Below are positions 9,168 to 20,300 of a stretch of DNA of 64,000 nt, piece by piece. The stretch is from Mediterraneibacter catenae. Its GTDB lineage: Bacteria > Bacillota > Clostridia > Lachnospirales > Lachnospiraceae. The notes under the pieces are model-generated. The model had not been told where the DNA came from and ran no database searches. It was given only the letters and a program-made list of their open reading frames with translations. Location of the stretch: NCBI RefSeq assembly GCF_008691045.1, contig NZ_VMSO01000002.1:62001-126000 (forward strand). Direction: 5' to 3'. Every line of letters begins with the position of its first letter. Position 1 is the stretch's first letter. Made by a program: the position numbers and the translations under genes.

Positions 9168-9196
9168 TTGCAAAAGAAAATATCTTATGATACAAT
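9168..9196 (+). promoter_or_regulatory. Promoter of rpmE
   Basis: TTGCAA (9168-9173), 17 bp, TACAAT (9191-9196), starting 8 bp after the rho stop codon. This suggests rpmE has its own transcript in addition to any read-through from rho. Confidence 0.65.
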
Positions 9197-9251
9197 TAGA
9201 AAGCTGTTTAGAGATTATAATAAATTAATTTAAAATAGAGAGGTGAAAATC

Positions 9252-9452
9252 ATGCGCGAAGGAATCCATCCAGACTATCATCAGGCTACAGTAACATGCA
9301 ACTGTGGAAATACATTTGTGACAGGTTCTACTAAGGAGAACATCCACGTTGAGATCTGCTCCAAGTGCCATCCGTTCTATACAGGACAGCAGAAAGCGGC
9401 TCAGGCACGTGGCCGTGTTGATAAGTTCAACAAGAAATACGGTATTAAATAA
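9252..9452 (+). CDS. rpmE: 50S ribosomal protein L31 (zinc-binding form)
   Basis: A 66-residue L31. It keeps the four zinc-ligand cysteines, CNC at 16-18 and CSKC at 37-40, so this is the zinc-containing RpmE rather than the zinc-free YtiA type. ATG 9252 is preceded by GAGAGGTG at good spacing; a GTG 9 bp upstream is part of that ribosome binding site. A hairpin terminator follows. Confidence 0.97.
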   Translation: MREGIHPDYHQATVTCNCGNTFVTGSTKENIHVEICSKCHPFYTGQQKAAQARGRVDKFNKKYGIK

Positions 9453-9466
9453 GAAACAAACACAGC

Positions 9467-9502
9467 AGGCTGAGGTGGAAAGCATCTCAGCCTCTTTGTT
9501 TT
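9467..9502 (+). terminator. Intrinsic terminator after rpmE
   Basis: Arms AGGCTGAGGTG (9467-9477) and CATCTCAGCCT (9483-9493) pair with one G-U, followed by CTTTGTTTT. Confidence 0.8.
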
Positions 9503-9529
9503 AGTATGAGCCGGTTTACAGGAGGAAAA

Positions 9530-10444
9530 ATGAAATCATCAAATATAGGCGGACAGGCAGTCTTAGAAGGCATTATGATGCGCAACGGCGGGAAATATTC
9601 CGTTGCGGTCCGCAAAACGGATGGGGAGATTGCTGTCGATGTGCAGGACTATCACAGTGTGATCCCATGGAAGACGCCGCTTAAGATTCCGTTTATCCGC
9701 GGCATTTTTAATTTTGTCGATTCCCTTGTGCTCGGAATGAAGACACTTATGTATTCCGCCAGTTTTTTTGAGGAAGAGGAAGGCGAAGCGCTGACGGAAG
9801 AAGAGGCGGCAAAGCAGGAGAAGCAGGAAAAGATCTTTATGAATCTGACCGTCGTGATCGCGGTTGTGATCGCAGTCGCTCTTTTCATGGTACTCCCGTA
9901 TTTCCTGAGTACCTTTGTGGAGAAATATACTTCTTCAAGAATGGCGGTGACGGTCTTTGAGGGTGTGATCCGTGTCGTGATCTTTCTTATTTATATCTTT
10001 CTTATCTCCAGAACAAAAGATATCAAAAGAACGTTTATGTATCACGGTGCAGAGCACAAATGTATCAACTGTATCGAGCACGGGCTGGAACTTACCGTAG
10101 AGAATGTTAGGAAGAGTTCCAAGCAGCACAAGAGATGCGGCACGAGTTTTTTGTTTTTTGTCATGATCGTGAGTATCATCTTTTGTTTCTTTATCACAGC
10201 AGAATCACAGGCGGCGCGTGTCCTGATAAGGATCGCTCTCTTTCCGTTCATTGCGGGAGTCTCCTATGAGATCATCCGGCTTGCCGGGAACAGTGACAAT
10301 GCTTTTATCAATCTTTTGAGCCGCCCGGGAATGTGGGTCCAGAATATGACGACAAAGGAGCCGGATGACAGTATGATCGAAGTTGGCATCCGTGCTGTTG
10401 AGGAAGTGTTTGACTGGCGGACTTGGCAGAGGGAGAACTTATGA
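9530..10444 (+). CDS. DUF1385 membrane protein
   Basis: A 304-residue member of the DUF1385 (COG3872) family, common in Firmicutes and of unknown function. The conserved start NIGGQAVLEGIMMRNGGKYS is followed by several hydrophobic spans (roughly 105-130, 145-165, 205-230, 240-255). Between them lies the family segment YHGAEHKCINCIEHG, whose His and Cys could bind metal. ATG 9530 has AGGAGG immediately upstream; an ATG 24 bp earlier is less likely. Its stop overlaps the prmC start (ATGA). The link with prmC-prfA is conserved in many clostridia. Confidence 0.88.
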   Translation: MKSSNIGGQAVLEGIMMRNGGKYSVAVRKTDGEIAVDVQDYHSVIPWKTPLKIPFIRGIFNFVDSLVLGMKTLMYSASFFEEEEGEALTEEEAAKQEKQEKIFMNLTVVIAVVIAVALFMVLPYFLSTFVEKYTSSRMAVTVFEGVIRVVIFLIYIFLISRTKDIKRTFMYHGAEHKCINCIEHGLELTVENVRKSSKQHKRCGTSFLFFVMIVSIIFCFFITAESQAARVLIRIALFPFIAGVSYEIIRLAGNSDNAFINLLSRPGMWVQNMTTKEPDDSMIEVGIRAVEEVFDWRTWQRENL

Positions 10445-11307
10445 ACCTGAAATATGCATATCAGACAGGGACAGAGCGTCTCCGTGCTGCCAAAGTGCCG
10501 GAACCGGAACTGGATGCCTGGTATATTCTTGAGCATGTTACCGGAATAGGGCGTGCAGCATATTATGCGGATCCCGAACGAGAAATGACACAGGACCAGG
10601 CAGATGAGTGTGAACGGTGCATTACATTGCGAAGCAGTCGTATCCCTTTGCAGCATATCACGGGTGTGCAGGAATTCATGGGACTTTCTTTTCATGTGAA
10701 CGGAGATGTCCTTATCCCGAGACAAGACACAGAGACATTGGTGGAGACGGCGCTGGACATCCTGGCACGGGGAAAAAGCTCACACGGCACAGAAGACAGA
10801 GATATCAGACTTCTAGACATGTGTACAGGATCGGGATGCATTCTGCTGAGTGTGCTGTATTATGCAAAATGCAGGGCTGAGGGGACAGGAAGCGATATTT
10901 CTGCCAAAGCACTGAAAATTGCATCGGAAAACGCTCGGCGGCTGGGAATAACAGCCGGATTTATCGAGAGCGACCTGTTTGAAAAGATTGATGGAATATT
11001 TTCTATGATCATGTCTAATCCCCCATATATCAGGAGCACAGAAATAAGCAGTCTCCAGGATGAGGTCAGGCTTTATGATCCCGTGGAAGCACTGGATGGA
11101 AAAGAGGACGGACTCTATTTCTACCGTAAGATTATTAACGAGAGTCCGAATTATCTTGAGGACGGAGGCTGGCTCTTGTTTGAGATTGGATACGATCAGG
11201 CGGAGGATGTGACAGAGCTGATGGAAGCACGGGGATTTGAAGAAATCAGTGTTAAAAAGGATCTGGCAGGGCTTGACCGTGTCGTGTATGGACGATATAT
11301 TAAATAA
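10441..11307 (+). CDS. prmC: Release factor glutamine methyltransferase PrmC
   Basis: SAM-dependent methyltransferase that N5-methylates the Gln of the GGQ motif in release factors. The 288-residue protein shows RQDTE at 94-98, the SAM loop DMCTGSGC at 126-133 and the catalytic NPPY at 193-196. ATG 10441 overlaps the DUF1385 stop as ATGA, with AGGGAG upstream, so translation is coupled. Its substrate gene prfA is the next gene. Confidence 0.95.
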   Translation: MNLKYAYQTGTERLRAAKVPEPELDAWYILEHVTGIGRAAYYADPEREMTQDQADECERCITLRSSRIPLQHITGVQEFMGLSFHVNGDVLIPRQDTETLVETALDILARGKSSHGTEDRDIRLLDMCTGSGCILLSVLYYAKCRAEGTGSDISAKALKIASENARRLGITAGFIESDLFEKIDGIFSMIMSNPPYIRSTEISSLQDEVRLYDPVEALDGKEDGLYFYRKIINESPNYLEDGGWLLFEIGYDQAEDVTELMEARGFEEISVKKDLAGLDRVVYGRYIK

Positions 11308-11312
11308 TGTAG

Positions 11313-11364
11313 TGATGCCAGGGACAAAAGGTCTAAACCTATGGAACCTTTGCCCCCAACATCA
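11313..11364 (+). other. Hairpin between prmC and prfA
   Basis: Sequences TGATG...GGGACAAAAGGT and ACCTTTGCCCCC...CATCA pair over about 15 bp with two bulges. No T-run follows, so it is more likely an RNA processing or stability element than a terminator. Confidence 0.4.
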
Positions 11365-11404
11365 TGTAGTTTATGTAAGAATTTTAGAAAAGGACGTATG
11401 AGAA

Positions 11405-12475
11405 ATGTTTGACAGATTAGATGATTTGCTGATCCGGTATGAGGAAGTAATGGGTGAGCTCCAGGAACCCGGCGTGGCGGATGACCCGGCACGGTTCCGC
11501 AAGCTTATGAAAGAGCAGAGTGATCTGGCCCCCATTGTTGAGGCATACCAGGAATATAAGAGTTGTAAACAGAATGTTGAGGACAGTCTCGCCATGCTCG
11601 AGGAAGAGTCCGATGAGGAGCTGCGTGAGCTGGCAAAAGAGGAACTTAATGAGTCTAGAAAAAGGATCGAAGAGCTTGAGCAGGAATTAAAGATCCTTCT
11701 CCTTCCCAAAGACCCTAATGATGATAAGAACGTTATCGTAGAGATCCGTGCGGGAGCCGGTGGAGACGAAGCAGCGCTTTTTGCTGCAGAGATCTACCGT
11801 ATGTACGTACATTATGCAGACAGCAGAGGCTGGCGGACAGAGATGATCTCGCTAAATGAAAATGGGATCGGCGGGTTTAAAGAATGTGTGTTCATGATCA
11901 CCGGTCAGGGCGCATATTCCAGACTGAAATATGAGAGCGGTGTGCACCGTGTACAGAGAGTGCCTGAGACAGAGAGCGGCGGAAGGATCCATACCTCGAC
12001 CATTACAGTTGCGATCATGCCCGAGGCGGAGGAAGTCGACGTGGTGATCGATGAGAAAGATATCCGTATAGACGTTATGCGTGCGTCCGGAAACGGCGGT
12101 CAGTGCGTCAACACGACAGACTCGGCAGTCCGGCTGACTCACTTCCCGACAGGAATCGTGATCTACAGCCAGACGGAGAAATCCCAGCTTCAGAACAAAG
12201 AGAAGGCATTCCGGCTGCTCCGGTCCAAGCTGTATGACCTGGAACTGGAAAAACAGCAGGCATCCGAGGCGGAAGAGAGAAGAAGCCAGATCGGTACCGG
12301 AGACAGGTCGGAGAAGATCCGTACTTATAACTTCCCACAGGGACGCGTGACAGATCACAGGATCAAACTTACTCTTCACAAACTGGATTCCATATTAAAC
12401 GGAGATCTGGATGAAGTGATCGACAGTCTGATCGCGGCAGACCAGACGGCAAAACTTGCGAAGATGGAAGACTAA
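11405..12475 (+). CDS. prfA: Peptide chain release factor 1
   Basis: Recognises UAA/UAG stop codons and triggers peptide release. The 356-residue protein has the PxT discriminator as PET at 187-189, and the catalytic GGQ at 231-233 within [19 protein letters not shown]. The residue after GGQ is Cys rather than the His seen in E. coli. It is directly downstream of prmC, which methylates this Gln. Confidence 0.97.
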   Translation: MFDRLDDLLIRYEEVMGELQEPGVADDPARFRKLMKEQSDLAPIVEAYQEYKSCKQNVEDSLAMLEEESDEELRELAKEELNESRKRIEELEQELKILLLPKDPNDDKNVIVEIRAGAGGDEAALFAAEIYRMYVHYADSRGWRTEMISLNENGIGGFKECVFMITGQGAYSRLKYESGVHRVQRVPETESGGRIHTSTITVAIMPEAEEVDVVIDEKDIRIDVMRASGNGGQCVNTTDSAVRLTHFPTGIVIYSQTEKSQLQNKEKAFRLLRSKLYDLELEKQQASEAEERRSQIGTGDRSEKIRTYNFPQGRVTDHRIKLTLHKLDSILNGDLDEVIDSLIAADQTAKLAKMED

Positions 12476-12492
12476 GGAGGCCGGCTGAATTT

Positions 12493-13392
12493 ATGACAGA
12501 ACCAGTATTTAAACGTCCGGAACTGGAAGATAAGGAAATCATTACATCATATTTTGAAAAATCACCGAGCAGAAGCTGTGAGCGTACATTTGTGAACGTG
12601 TATCTCTGGTCCAGACATTATAAAGTAAAATATGCCGTGATCGAAGATGCGCTCGTATTCCGAAGTGATGACAACGGGCTTGCATTCTCCTATCCGGCTG
12701 GTGATGCGGAGAACATAAAAAAGGCTGTTGATTTTCTTACAGAATATTGCAAAGAAAAAGAATGTCCTCTTGTGTTTTATAATGTGACGCCGGAGATGTT
12801 CGGACAGCTTGAGGGATGGTATCCTGGCAGGTTTACTGTTGAGTATGACCGGGATAGCGCGGACTATGTCTATGAGACGGAAAAACTTGCTGCGCTGGCA
12901 GGAAAAAAGCTCCATGGCAAACGCAACCACATCAATAAGTTTAAGAATCTGTATCCGGACTGGACATACGAGTCACTTTCAGATGATAATGTGGAAGATT
13001 GCTTCCAGATGGCTTTGAAATGGCGTAATCAGAACGGATGTGAGGATGATCCGGAGAAAAACGCAGAGATGTGTGTAACGCTCAATTCTCTGCGGCTTTA
13101 TAAGGAACTTGAACTGACAGGCGGCGTGCTGAAAATCGAAGGAAAGATTGTGGCGTTTACAGTCGGAGAGCCTTTGTGTGATGACACGTTTGTTGTCCAT
13201 ATCGAGAAAGCTTTTCCGGATGTGGAGGGGGCTTACCCCATGATCAATCAGCAGTTTGTGCAGCATGAGTGCATGGACTATAAATACGTAAACAGGGAAG
13301 AAGATACCGGCGCAGAGGGGCTGAGAAAGGCGAAGTTATCCTACAGGCCGGCATTTCTGGAAGAAAAAGGAATTGTAAAAGAAACGGAGTGA
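12493..13392 (+). CDS. DUF2156 (MprF C-terminal-like) protein
   Basis: A 299-residue soluble protein resembling the DUF2156 domain found at the C-terminus of lysyl-phosphatidylglycerol synthases, a GNAT-like aminoacyl-transferase fold. Typical segments are FVNVYLWSRHYKVKYA, KKLHGKRNHINKF and YPMINQQFVQHEC. There is no membrane flippase part, so it is a stand-alone domain whose acceptor is unknown. AAGGAGG overlaps the prfA stop, 12 nt from the ATG. Its stop lies 5 bp before the next gene. Confidence 0.8.
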   Translation: MTEPVFKRPELEDKEIITSYFEKSPSRSCERTFVNVYLWSRHYKVKYAVIEDALVFRSDDNGLAFSYPAGDAENIKKAVDFLTEYCKEKECPLVFYNVTPEMFGQLEGWYPGRFTVEYDRDSADYVYETEKLAALAGKKLHGKRNHINKFKNLYPDWTYESLSDDNVEDCFQMALKWRNQNGCEDDPEKNAEMCVTLNSLRLYKELELTGGVLKIEGKIVAFTVGEPLCDDTFVVHIEKAFPDVEGAYPMINQQFVQHECMDYKYVNREEDTGAEGLRKAKLSYRPAFLEEKGIVKETE

Positions 13393-13397
13393 TAGCA

Positions 13398-14585
13398 ATG
13401 ATATCAAAGAAAATGGAAAACATGGTGGCAAACAGTTCTGCAATCCGTGCAATGTTTGAGGAGGGTAACAGACTGGCAAAGATCTACGGCGCTGAGAATG
13501 TATTTGACTTCAGCCTGGGCAATCCGAATGTTCCGGCACCGGAGTCGGTAAAGAAAGCGATCATAGAACTTCTGAATGAAGAGGATCCTGTTGTACTGCA
13601 CGGTTACACGAACAGTAATGCCGGATATGAGGATGTGCGCCAGGCAGTGGCTGAATCGCTGAATAAGCGTTTCGGCACAGCATTTTCTTCCAGAAATATC
13701 ACAATGACCGTAGGGGCTGCGGGCGGACTGAATGTCATCCTGAAGGCTCTTCTGAATCCGGGAGATGAAGTGGTTGTATTTGCTCCGTATTTCGGTGAGT
13801 ACAGAAGCTATGTGAATAATTATGACGGTGTTCTTGTAGAGGTATCTCCGAATACGTCTGATTTCCAGCCGAAACTGGACGAGTTTGAGGGCAAGATAAC
13901 TGCAAAGACACGCGCCGTGATTGTTAATACTCCGAATAATCCTACAGGTGTTGTCTATTCGGAAGAAACGATCAAAAAGATGGCTGCCGTCATGGAGAAG
14001 AAACAGGAGGAGTTTGGGACAGATATCTATCTTATCTCTGACGAACCTTACAGAGAGCTGGCTTACGACGGAGTGGAAGTGCCATATCTTACAAAATACT
14101 ATGCCAACACAATTGTCGGCTATTCTTATAGTAAATCACTTTCCCTGCCGGGAGAGCGTATCGGATACCTTGTGATCCCGGATGAGGCTGCAGACAGTGG
14201 AAATCTGATATCCGCAGCAAATGTTGCGACTCGCATCCTCGGATTTGTTAACGCTCCGACTCTCCAGCAGAAAGTAGTCAAGGCATGTCTGGATGAGAAG
14301 ACAGACATCTCCTTCTACAACAGGAACAGAGAGACTCTCTACAATGGCCTGAAAGATCTGGGCTTTGAGTGTATTAAGCCTGAAGGAGCTTTCTATTTGT
14401 TTGTTAAGTCGCCGGTTGCTGATGAGAAAGAATTCTGCGCAGCAGCGAAGAAGTACAATATCCTTCTTGTCCCGGGAAGTTCTTTCGGGTGTCCCGGATA
14501 TGTGAGGATCGCATACTGCGTGGCATATGAGACAATCGTTAACTCCCTGCCGAAGTTTGCACAGCTGGCAGAAGAATACAAATAA
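13398..14585 (+). CDS. Class I/II pyridoxal-phosphate aminotransferase
   Basis: A 395-residue fold-type I PLP enzyme. Visible are NTPNNPTGVVY in the cofactor region, the Asp/Tyr segment LISDEPYRELAYDG, and the PLP lysine in GYSYSKSLSLPGERIGY. It belongs to the aspartate aminotransferase superfamily; substrate cannot be assigned. ATG 13398 has GGAG 8 nt upstream, and the GTG 9 bp earlier is part of the leader. It forms a tight cluster with DUF2156 upstream and hisC downstream. Confidence 0.9.
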   Translation: MISKKMENMVANSSAIRAMFEEGNRLAKIYGAENVFDFSLGNPNVPAPESVKKAIIELLNEEDPVVLHGYTNSNAGYEDVRQAVAESLNKRFGTAFSSRNITMTVGAAGGLNVILKALLNPGDEVVVFAPYFGEYRSYVNNYDGVLVEVSPNTSDFQPKLDEFEGKITAKTRAVIVNTPNNPTGVVYSEETIKKMAAVMEKKQEEFGTDIYLISDEPYRELAYDGVEVPYLTKYYANTIVGYSYSKSLSLPGERIGYLVIPDEAADSGNLISAANVATRILGFVNAPTLQQKVVKACLDEKTDISFYNRNRETLYNGLKDLGFECIKPEGAFYLFVKSPVADEKEFCAAAKKYNILLVPGSSFGCPGYVRIAYCVAYETIVNSLPKFAQLAEEYK

Positions 14586-14597
14586 TTGGAGACAGTT

Positions 14598-15665
14598 ATG
14601 AAAATCAGAGAAGAACTTCTTAGGAATATACGGCAGGTTGAACCATACGTTCCGGGCGAACAGCCTCAGGAGCAAGTTGTGAAACTGAATACGAACGAGA
14701 ATCCGTACCCACCATCACCGGAGGTGAAAAAGGCGCTGGACGCCATGGATACAGATGCTTTCCGCCTGTATCCGGACCCTGCGTCCAGTGTGCTCGTAAA
14801 GGCGCTTGCAGAGCAGTATCATGTGGGGGAGAATCAGGTGTTTGCAGGCGTCGGCTCTGATGATGTGCTCTCCTTATGTTTCCTGACTTTTTTCAACTCA
14901 GACAAACCGGTCCTGTTTCCGGATATCACATATTCCTTTTATAAAGTGTGGGCACAGCTTTACCGGATACCGTATGAGTGTCCGAAGCTGGATGAAGACT
15001 TCCGGATCGTTAAAGAAGATTATTACTGCGAGAACGGCGGTATTATCTTTCCGAATCCGAATGCTCCGACAGCAATCTATGAGGAACTAGATTTTATTGA
15101 GGACATTCTCGAGCACAACAGAAATTCCATTGTGATCGTAGACGAGGCATATATTGATTTTGCCGGACGTTCTGCTGTTGAACTGATCGGTCGTTACGAT
15201 AATCTTATCGTCACGCAGACGTTTTCAAAGTCGCGCAGCATGGCGGGGATGAGGATCGGATACGCGATCGCCTGTCCCGAACTGATCCGCTGCTTAAATG
15301 ATGTGAAATATTCTTTTAATTCATACACCATGAGCAGGGCTGCGCTTGTCTGCGGAGCTGCAGCGGTGGGGGATACAGAATATTTTGAGGAAAATATCCG
15401 TAAAATAGTAAAGACAAGAGAATGGGCAAAAAAAGAGCTGAGCAAGCTCGGATTTGTCATGACGGATTCCAAGGCGAACTTTATCTTTGCGAGACACCCG
15501 GAGTATGATGCAGGAAAACTTTTCACTGAACTGAAAAACGAACATATCTATGTGCGTCACTGGGATGACGAGCGGATAGGCCAGTATCTGCGCATTTCCG
15601 TGGGCACGGATGAGGAAATGGGAATTCTGATTGACTTTTTGAGAAGAACAGTACGCCAGCATTGA
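14598..15665 (+). CDS. hisC: Histidinol-phosphate aminotransferase-like enzyme
   Basis: A 355-residue PLP aminotransferase of the HisC type. It has KLNTNENPYPPSP near the start, FPNPNAPTAIY, and the PLP lysine in TQTFSKSRSMAGMRIGYA. ATG 14598 follows TTGGAG; a TTG 12 bp upstream is rejected. No other his genes are nearby, so it may act in histidine synthesis or on aromatic or other amino acids, since HisC paralogues are promiscuous. Confidence 0.85.
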   Translation: MKIREELLRNIRQVEPYVPGEQPQEQVVKLNTNENPYPPSPEVKKALDAMDTDAFRLYPDPASSVLVKALAEQYHVGENQVFAGVGSDDVLSLCFLTFFNSDKPVLFPDITYSFYKVWAQLYRIPYECPKLDEDFRIVKEDYYCENGGIIFPNPNAPTAIYEELDFIEDILEHNRNSIVIVDEAYIDFAGRSAVELIGRYDNLIVTQTFSKSRSMAGMRIGYAIACPELIRCLNDVKYSFNSYTMSRAALVCGAAAVGDTEYFEENIRKIVKTREWAKKELSKLGFVMTDSKANFIFARHPEYDAGKLFTELKNEHIYVRHWDDERIGQYLRISVGTDEEMGILIDFLRRTVRQH

Positions 15666-15739
15666 TCACATCAAAGTTCTTTTTGTGTAAAGAAGACTGC
15701 GTCAGTTTGAACTGTCCATAACCCCCGGGTCTGGGGACG

Positions 15740-15768
15740 TTGACAGCGCCCTGCGGATTCCGTATAAT
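15740..15768 (+). promoter_or_regulatory. Consensus promoter of the small membrane protein gene
   Basis: Perfect TTGACA (15740-15745), 17 bp, perfect TATAAT (15763-15768), 28 bp before the next start codon. Confidence 0.88.
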
Positions 15769-15795
15769 GAAAACAGAAGTTAAAGGGGGGATTTT

Positions 15796-16191
15796 ATGAT
15801 TTATGAAAATAATGAAGAAAAAAGAAGCACGATCTGGCGGACGATCCTGACTGTATCTTCTGTCGTTATCATTATTATCGCTGTATTTTTTGTCGTGAAA
15901 CTTTTTACGGGGAACCCGCTTGAAGGAAGATGGGTCAGCGAGGGCTCTGGTGATATGATCGAGATCACTGATGATAATCAGATGATTATCCGGCCGGAGG
16001 AAGGGGACCGGTTTACCGAGATCAGATGCAATGTCGACACTAAGACGAAAATACTTACTGTAGCCGAGGGCCCCCTGGATTCTGATATCATTCAGCCGGG
16101 AACCTATAACTACAATATAGAGCAGGATACGCTGACACTGACAGAACGCGAATATGGAGAACAGCTCGTGTTTGTGCGTGAGCAGGAGTAA
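15796..16191 (+). CDS. Small membrane-anchored protein, lipocalin-like
   Basis: A 131-residue protein with one N-terminal membrane segment (about 17-40, VSSVVIIIIAVFFVVKLF) and a beta-rich outer part starting LEGRWVSEGSGDMIEITDD. The LxGxW motif resembles lipocalin-like or DUF5640 domains, but the match is by eye. AAGGGGGG precedes the ATG. It has its own consensus promoter and a perfect-palindrome terminator, so it is a one-gene unit. Function is unknown. Confidence 0.8.
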   Translation: MIYENNEEKRSTIWRTILTVSSVVIIIIAVFFVVKLFTGNPLEGRWVSEGSGDMIEITDDNQMIIRPEEGDRFTEIRCNVDTKTKILTVAEGPLDSDIIQPGTYNYNIEQDTLTLTEREYGEQLVFVREQE

Positions 16192-16198
16192 AGATCAT

Positions 16199-16224
16199 GG
16201 AGAGTTCCGCATGCGGAACTCTCC
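16199..16224. terminator. Perfect 26-bp palindrome, likely terminator
   Basis: GGAGAGTTCCGCA followed directly by its exact complement TGCGGAACTCTCC, then TGTTGT. It separates the small membrane protein gene from ispG. The T-run is weak. Confidence 0.65.
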
Positions 16225-16289
16225 TGTTGTAACTGGACAGGAAACAAAGAGTGCCTGCCAGAAAAATAGCAGAGTTAGGGAGATGACTT

Positions 16290-17345
16290 ATGTTACGAGA
16301 GCAGACAAAAGAAATCAATATCGGAGGAGTGAAGATCGGCGGCAGCAACCCTGTGGCGATTCAGTCCATGACAAACACAAAGACAGAGAATATCGAAGCT
16401 ACTGTCGCGCAGATTTTAAAACTGGAGGCAGCCGGCTGTGAGATTATCCGCTGCGCTGTTCCGACGATGGAAGCTGCAGAAGCCTTAAAAGAGATCAAGA
16501 AGCAGATACACATTCCGCTTGTGGCAGATATACATTTCGATTATCGTCTTGCCATTGCCGCTATTGAGAATGGAGCGGACAAGATCCGCATCAACCCGGG
16601 GAATATAGGTTCCGAGGAGCGGGTCAGGGCAGTTGTAGACAAGGCGAAGGAGTACGGGGTACCGATCCGGGTGGGCGTGAACAGCGGCTCTCTTGAGAAA
16701 CATCTGCTGGAGAAATACGGCGGAGTCACGGCGGAAGGAATCGTAGAGAGTGCTCTGGATAAGGTACATATGATCGAAAACATGGGGTATGATAATCTCG
16801 TCGTGAGCATCAAGTCCTCTGATGTGCTCATGTGTGTAAAAGCCCATGAGCTGATCGCAAAGGAATGTCCGTATCCGCTCCATGTCGGCATTACAGAATC
16901 AGGCACCGTATATTCAGGTAATGTCAAGTCTTCTGTCGGGCTCGGGATTATTCTCTATGAAGGCATCGGAAATACAATCCGTGTTTCTCTGACCGGTGAC
17001 CCGGTTGAGGAAATCCGCACGGCTAAGCTTATCCTGAAAACACTGGGACTGAAAAAGGGCGGAATCGAAGTCGTATCTTGTCCGACCTGCGGCAGGACGA
17101 AGATCGATCTGATCGGACTTGCCAACGAGGTTGAGAAAATGGTAGCCAACATTCCGCTGGATATCAAAGTGGCTGTTATGGGATGTGTTGTAAACGGTCC
17201 GGGAGAGGCAAAAGAGGCGGACATCGGTATAGCAGGCGGCATCGGCGAGGGGCTTCTGATCAAGAAGGGCGAGATCGTGAAAAAGGTAAAAGAGGAGGAA
17301 CTTCTTGAGACTCTCCGACAGGAGCTGCTGAACTGGAAAGAATAA
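16290..17345 (+). CDS. ispG: 4-hydroxy-3-methylbut-2-enyl diphosphate synthase (flavodoxin)
   Basis: Iron-sulfur enzyme of the MEP isoprenoid pathway that converts MEcPP to HMBPP. The 351-residue protein starts [20 protein letters not shown] and carries the cluster cysteines in SCPTCGRT and in [18 protein letters not shown] precedes the ATG. It lies 17 bp before polC. The other MEP gene in the window, ispF, is at 44.6 kb. Confidence 0.97.
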   Translation: MLREQTKEINIGGVKIGGSNPVAIQSMTNTKTENIEATVAQILKLEAAGCEIIRCAVPTMEAAEALKEIKKQIHIPLVADIHFDYRLAIAAIENGADKIRINPGNIGSEERVRAVVDKAKEYGVPIRVGVNSGSLEKHLLEKYGGVTAEGIVESALDKVHMIENMGYDNLVVSIKSSDVLMCVKAHELIAKECPYPLHVGITESGTVYSGNVKSSVGLGIILYEGIGNTIRVSLTGDPVEEIRTAKLILKTLGLKKGGIEVVSCPTCGRTKIDLIGLANEVEKMVANIPLDIKVAVMGCVVNGPGEAKEADIGIAGGIGEGLLIKKGEIVKKVKEEELLETLRQELLNWKE

Positions 17346-17362
17346 AACGGGAGTGTTTAAAT

Positions 17363-20300
17363 TTGGAAAAGACCAGAAACGATAAGTCATTTTTCTATGT
17401 GTTCCCGACGCTTAAGGTGGAGGATGACATCCAGATCCTTTTTGCAGATGTGGAAGTAAAGAAGATCACGACAAATTCACGGCGTGATTTTCTTCATGTA
17501 CATATATTCAGCCGTCACCTGATCCAGAAGAAACAGATCTGGCAGATGGAGCGGCGGATCAAAGACCAGCTTTTCGGAAATGTGAGGGTAGAAGTGCGCA
17601 TTGAGGAAGAATACGCCCTTTCCGGGCAGTATACACCGGAAGCCCTCATGAATGAGTACAGGGAGAGTATTATTCTGGAGCTGAAAGAACAGAGCGTGCT
17701 GGCGTCAAGTATGTTCTCTCAGGCGAAGATCCACTTTGAGGATGGCAATGTGATCTGCCTCGAACTGCTGGATACGATCGTGTCGGAGGGAAGAAAAGAA
17801 GAGATACTGAATCTTCTCGAGAAGATTTATGGAGAGAGATTTCATATACCGGCGGATATCCGCATTACATACCGTGAACCGGACGGCGCGGGGACTCGCG
17901 AATATGACGAGCAGAGGCTGCAGCAGGAGATCAACGCCATCTTTGAGAGACGTGCAAGACAGCGCGGCGAATATGTAGAAGCGGGAAATAACGGAGAGTC
18001 TGCGGGAAACACAAAAGAAGAAAGTGCGGCGAACGTGCCGGGGAATACTGCCGACGCATCTTCAGGGAAAAAGAGCGGACAGGAAAAGGGCGCAGGTGCC
18101 GGAAAAGGCGGAGGAACTCACTTGTCAGGCGGCAGGAGACCGGGCAGAAAAGGTGACTTCAAGAAGAAAGATTTCTACCGGCCGGTTAAACAGGGAGATG
18201 ATCCGAACCTGATCTACGGCAGGAACTTTGACGACGAGCCGATCACACTGGATCAGGTAGTGACGGAGATGGGTGAGATCACCATCCACGGAAAGATCAT
18301 TAACTTTGACACCCGTGAGATCCGGAATGAGAAGACGATCATCATGTTTGCGGTTACGGACTTTACGGATACGATCACTGTGAAGATGTTCACCCGAAAC
18401 GATCAGCTCCCGGAGATACTGGGAGAGCTGAAGAAGGGCGCTTTTGTAAAGATCAAAGGTGTTACTACGATCGATAAGTTTGATGGAGAATTGACCATCG
18501 GTTCGGTTACCGGTATCAAGAAGATCGGCGACTTTACGGTGTCGAGAGAAGATCTGAGCCCGATCAAGCGTGTGGAGCTTCACTGTCATACAAAGATGAG
18601 TGATATGGACGGTGTATCAGAGGTAAAGAATATCGTAAAGCGTGCCCATGACTGGGGACATCCGGCGATCGCCATTACGGATCACGGAGTGACTCAGGCA
18701 TTCCCTGATGCGAACCACTATATCGAGACATTGGACAAAGATGATCCGTTCAAGGTCCTCTATGGTGTCGAGGGATATGTGGTGGACGACCTGACTGACA
18801 TCGCGGTGAATGCAGGCAGCCAGACTCTGGATGATACGTACATTGTGTTTGATATCGAGACGACCGGCTTCAGTTCTATCCAGGACCGGATCATAGAGAT
18901 CGGTGCGGTAAAGGTTGTAAACGGAAAGATTGTGGATCGGTTCAGCACATTCGTAAATCCGCAGAGGCCAATCCCCTTTGAGATCACGAATCTGACCAGT
19001 ATCACGGATGAGATGGTCATGGGATCACCGGCTATCGATGTGATCCTTCCTCAGTTCCTTGAATTTATCGGGGACGGTGTCCTTGTCGCACACAATGCCG
19101 GATTTGATGTGGGATTTATCGAGCAGAACTGCAGAAATCTGGGCTTAAATGATCACTTTGTCTATCTGGATACAGTGGCACTGGCGCGGGTGCTTCTGCC
19201 TACATTGTCGAAATATAAGCTGAACATCGTGGCAAAAGCACTGAATATTTCGCTTGAGAATCATCATCGGGCAGTAGATGACGCGGGTGCTACGGCAGAG
19301 ATTTTCGTGAAATTTGTGGAGATGCTGAAGAAGGAACATATCACGACGTTAAAAGAAGTAAACCACTACGGAGACCGCAATGTCAATGCGATCCGGAAGA
19401 TGCCGACCCACCATATTATCATAATGGCGAAGAATGATATCGGCCGATATAACCTGTATCAGCTGATCACAGAGTCGCATCTTACATATTATTCGAGACG
19501 GCCGCGTATTCCGAAGAGCCTGCTGAACGAACACAGAGAGGGCCTGCTTATCGGAAGTGCCTGCGAGGCGGGAGAACTCTATCAGGCTATTCTGGAAAAG
19601 CGTTCGGCGCAGCAGATCGCGCGTCTGGCAGATTTCTATGATTATTATGAGATACAGCCTCTGGGCAACAACCGGTTTATGATCGAGAGCGACCGTATTG
19701 CGGATGTGAATTCCGAGGAGGATCTGAAAAATATCAACCGCGAGATCGTGGAGTTGGGTGAGAAGTTCGGGAAGCCGGTAGTGGCTACCTGTGACGTGCA
19801 TTTCCTCGATCCCGACGACGAGGTTTACCGCAGGATCATCATGGCGGGAAAAGGATTCGACGATGCGGATAATCAGGCGCCGCTCTTCCTGCGTACAACA
19901 GAGGAGATGTTAGAGGAGTGTGCTTATCTGGGGGCGGCAAAGGCGCGTGAGGTCGTGATCGACAATCCGGTGAAGATTGCCGGTATGATCGAGAAGATAT
20001 CACCGGTAAATCCGAACAAGTGTCCTCCGGTAATCGAGAATTCCGATCAGGAACTGAGAAATATCTGTTACCGGAAAGCACATGAGATGTACGGCGAGGA
20101 CCTTCCCGTGCAGGTGTCCGAACGTCTGGAGAAGGAGCTGAATTCCATTATCTCCAACGGTTATGCCGTTATGTATATCATCGCGCAGAAACTGGTGTGG
20201 AAGTCCAATGCGGACGGATATCTGGTAGGATCCCGTGGTTCGGTCGGATCGTCTTTCGTGGCGACGATGGCCGGGATCACGGAGGTAAATCCGCTGAGCC

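Noticed and set aside
13389-13411. Identical 14-mer GTGATAGCAATGAT at the starts of the aminotransferase (13389) and ACT1 (27546) genes
   Set aside because: Both are ordinary translation initiation regions with a GGNG-type ribosome binding site; chance or shared codon use is enough to explain it.
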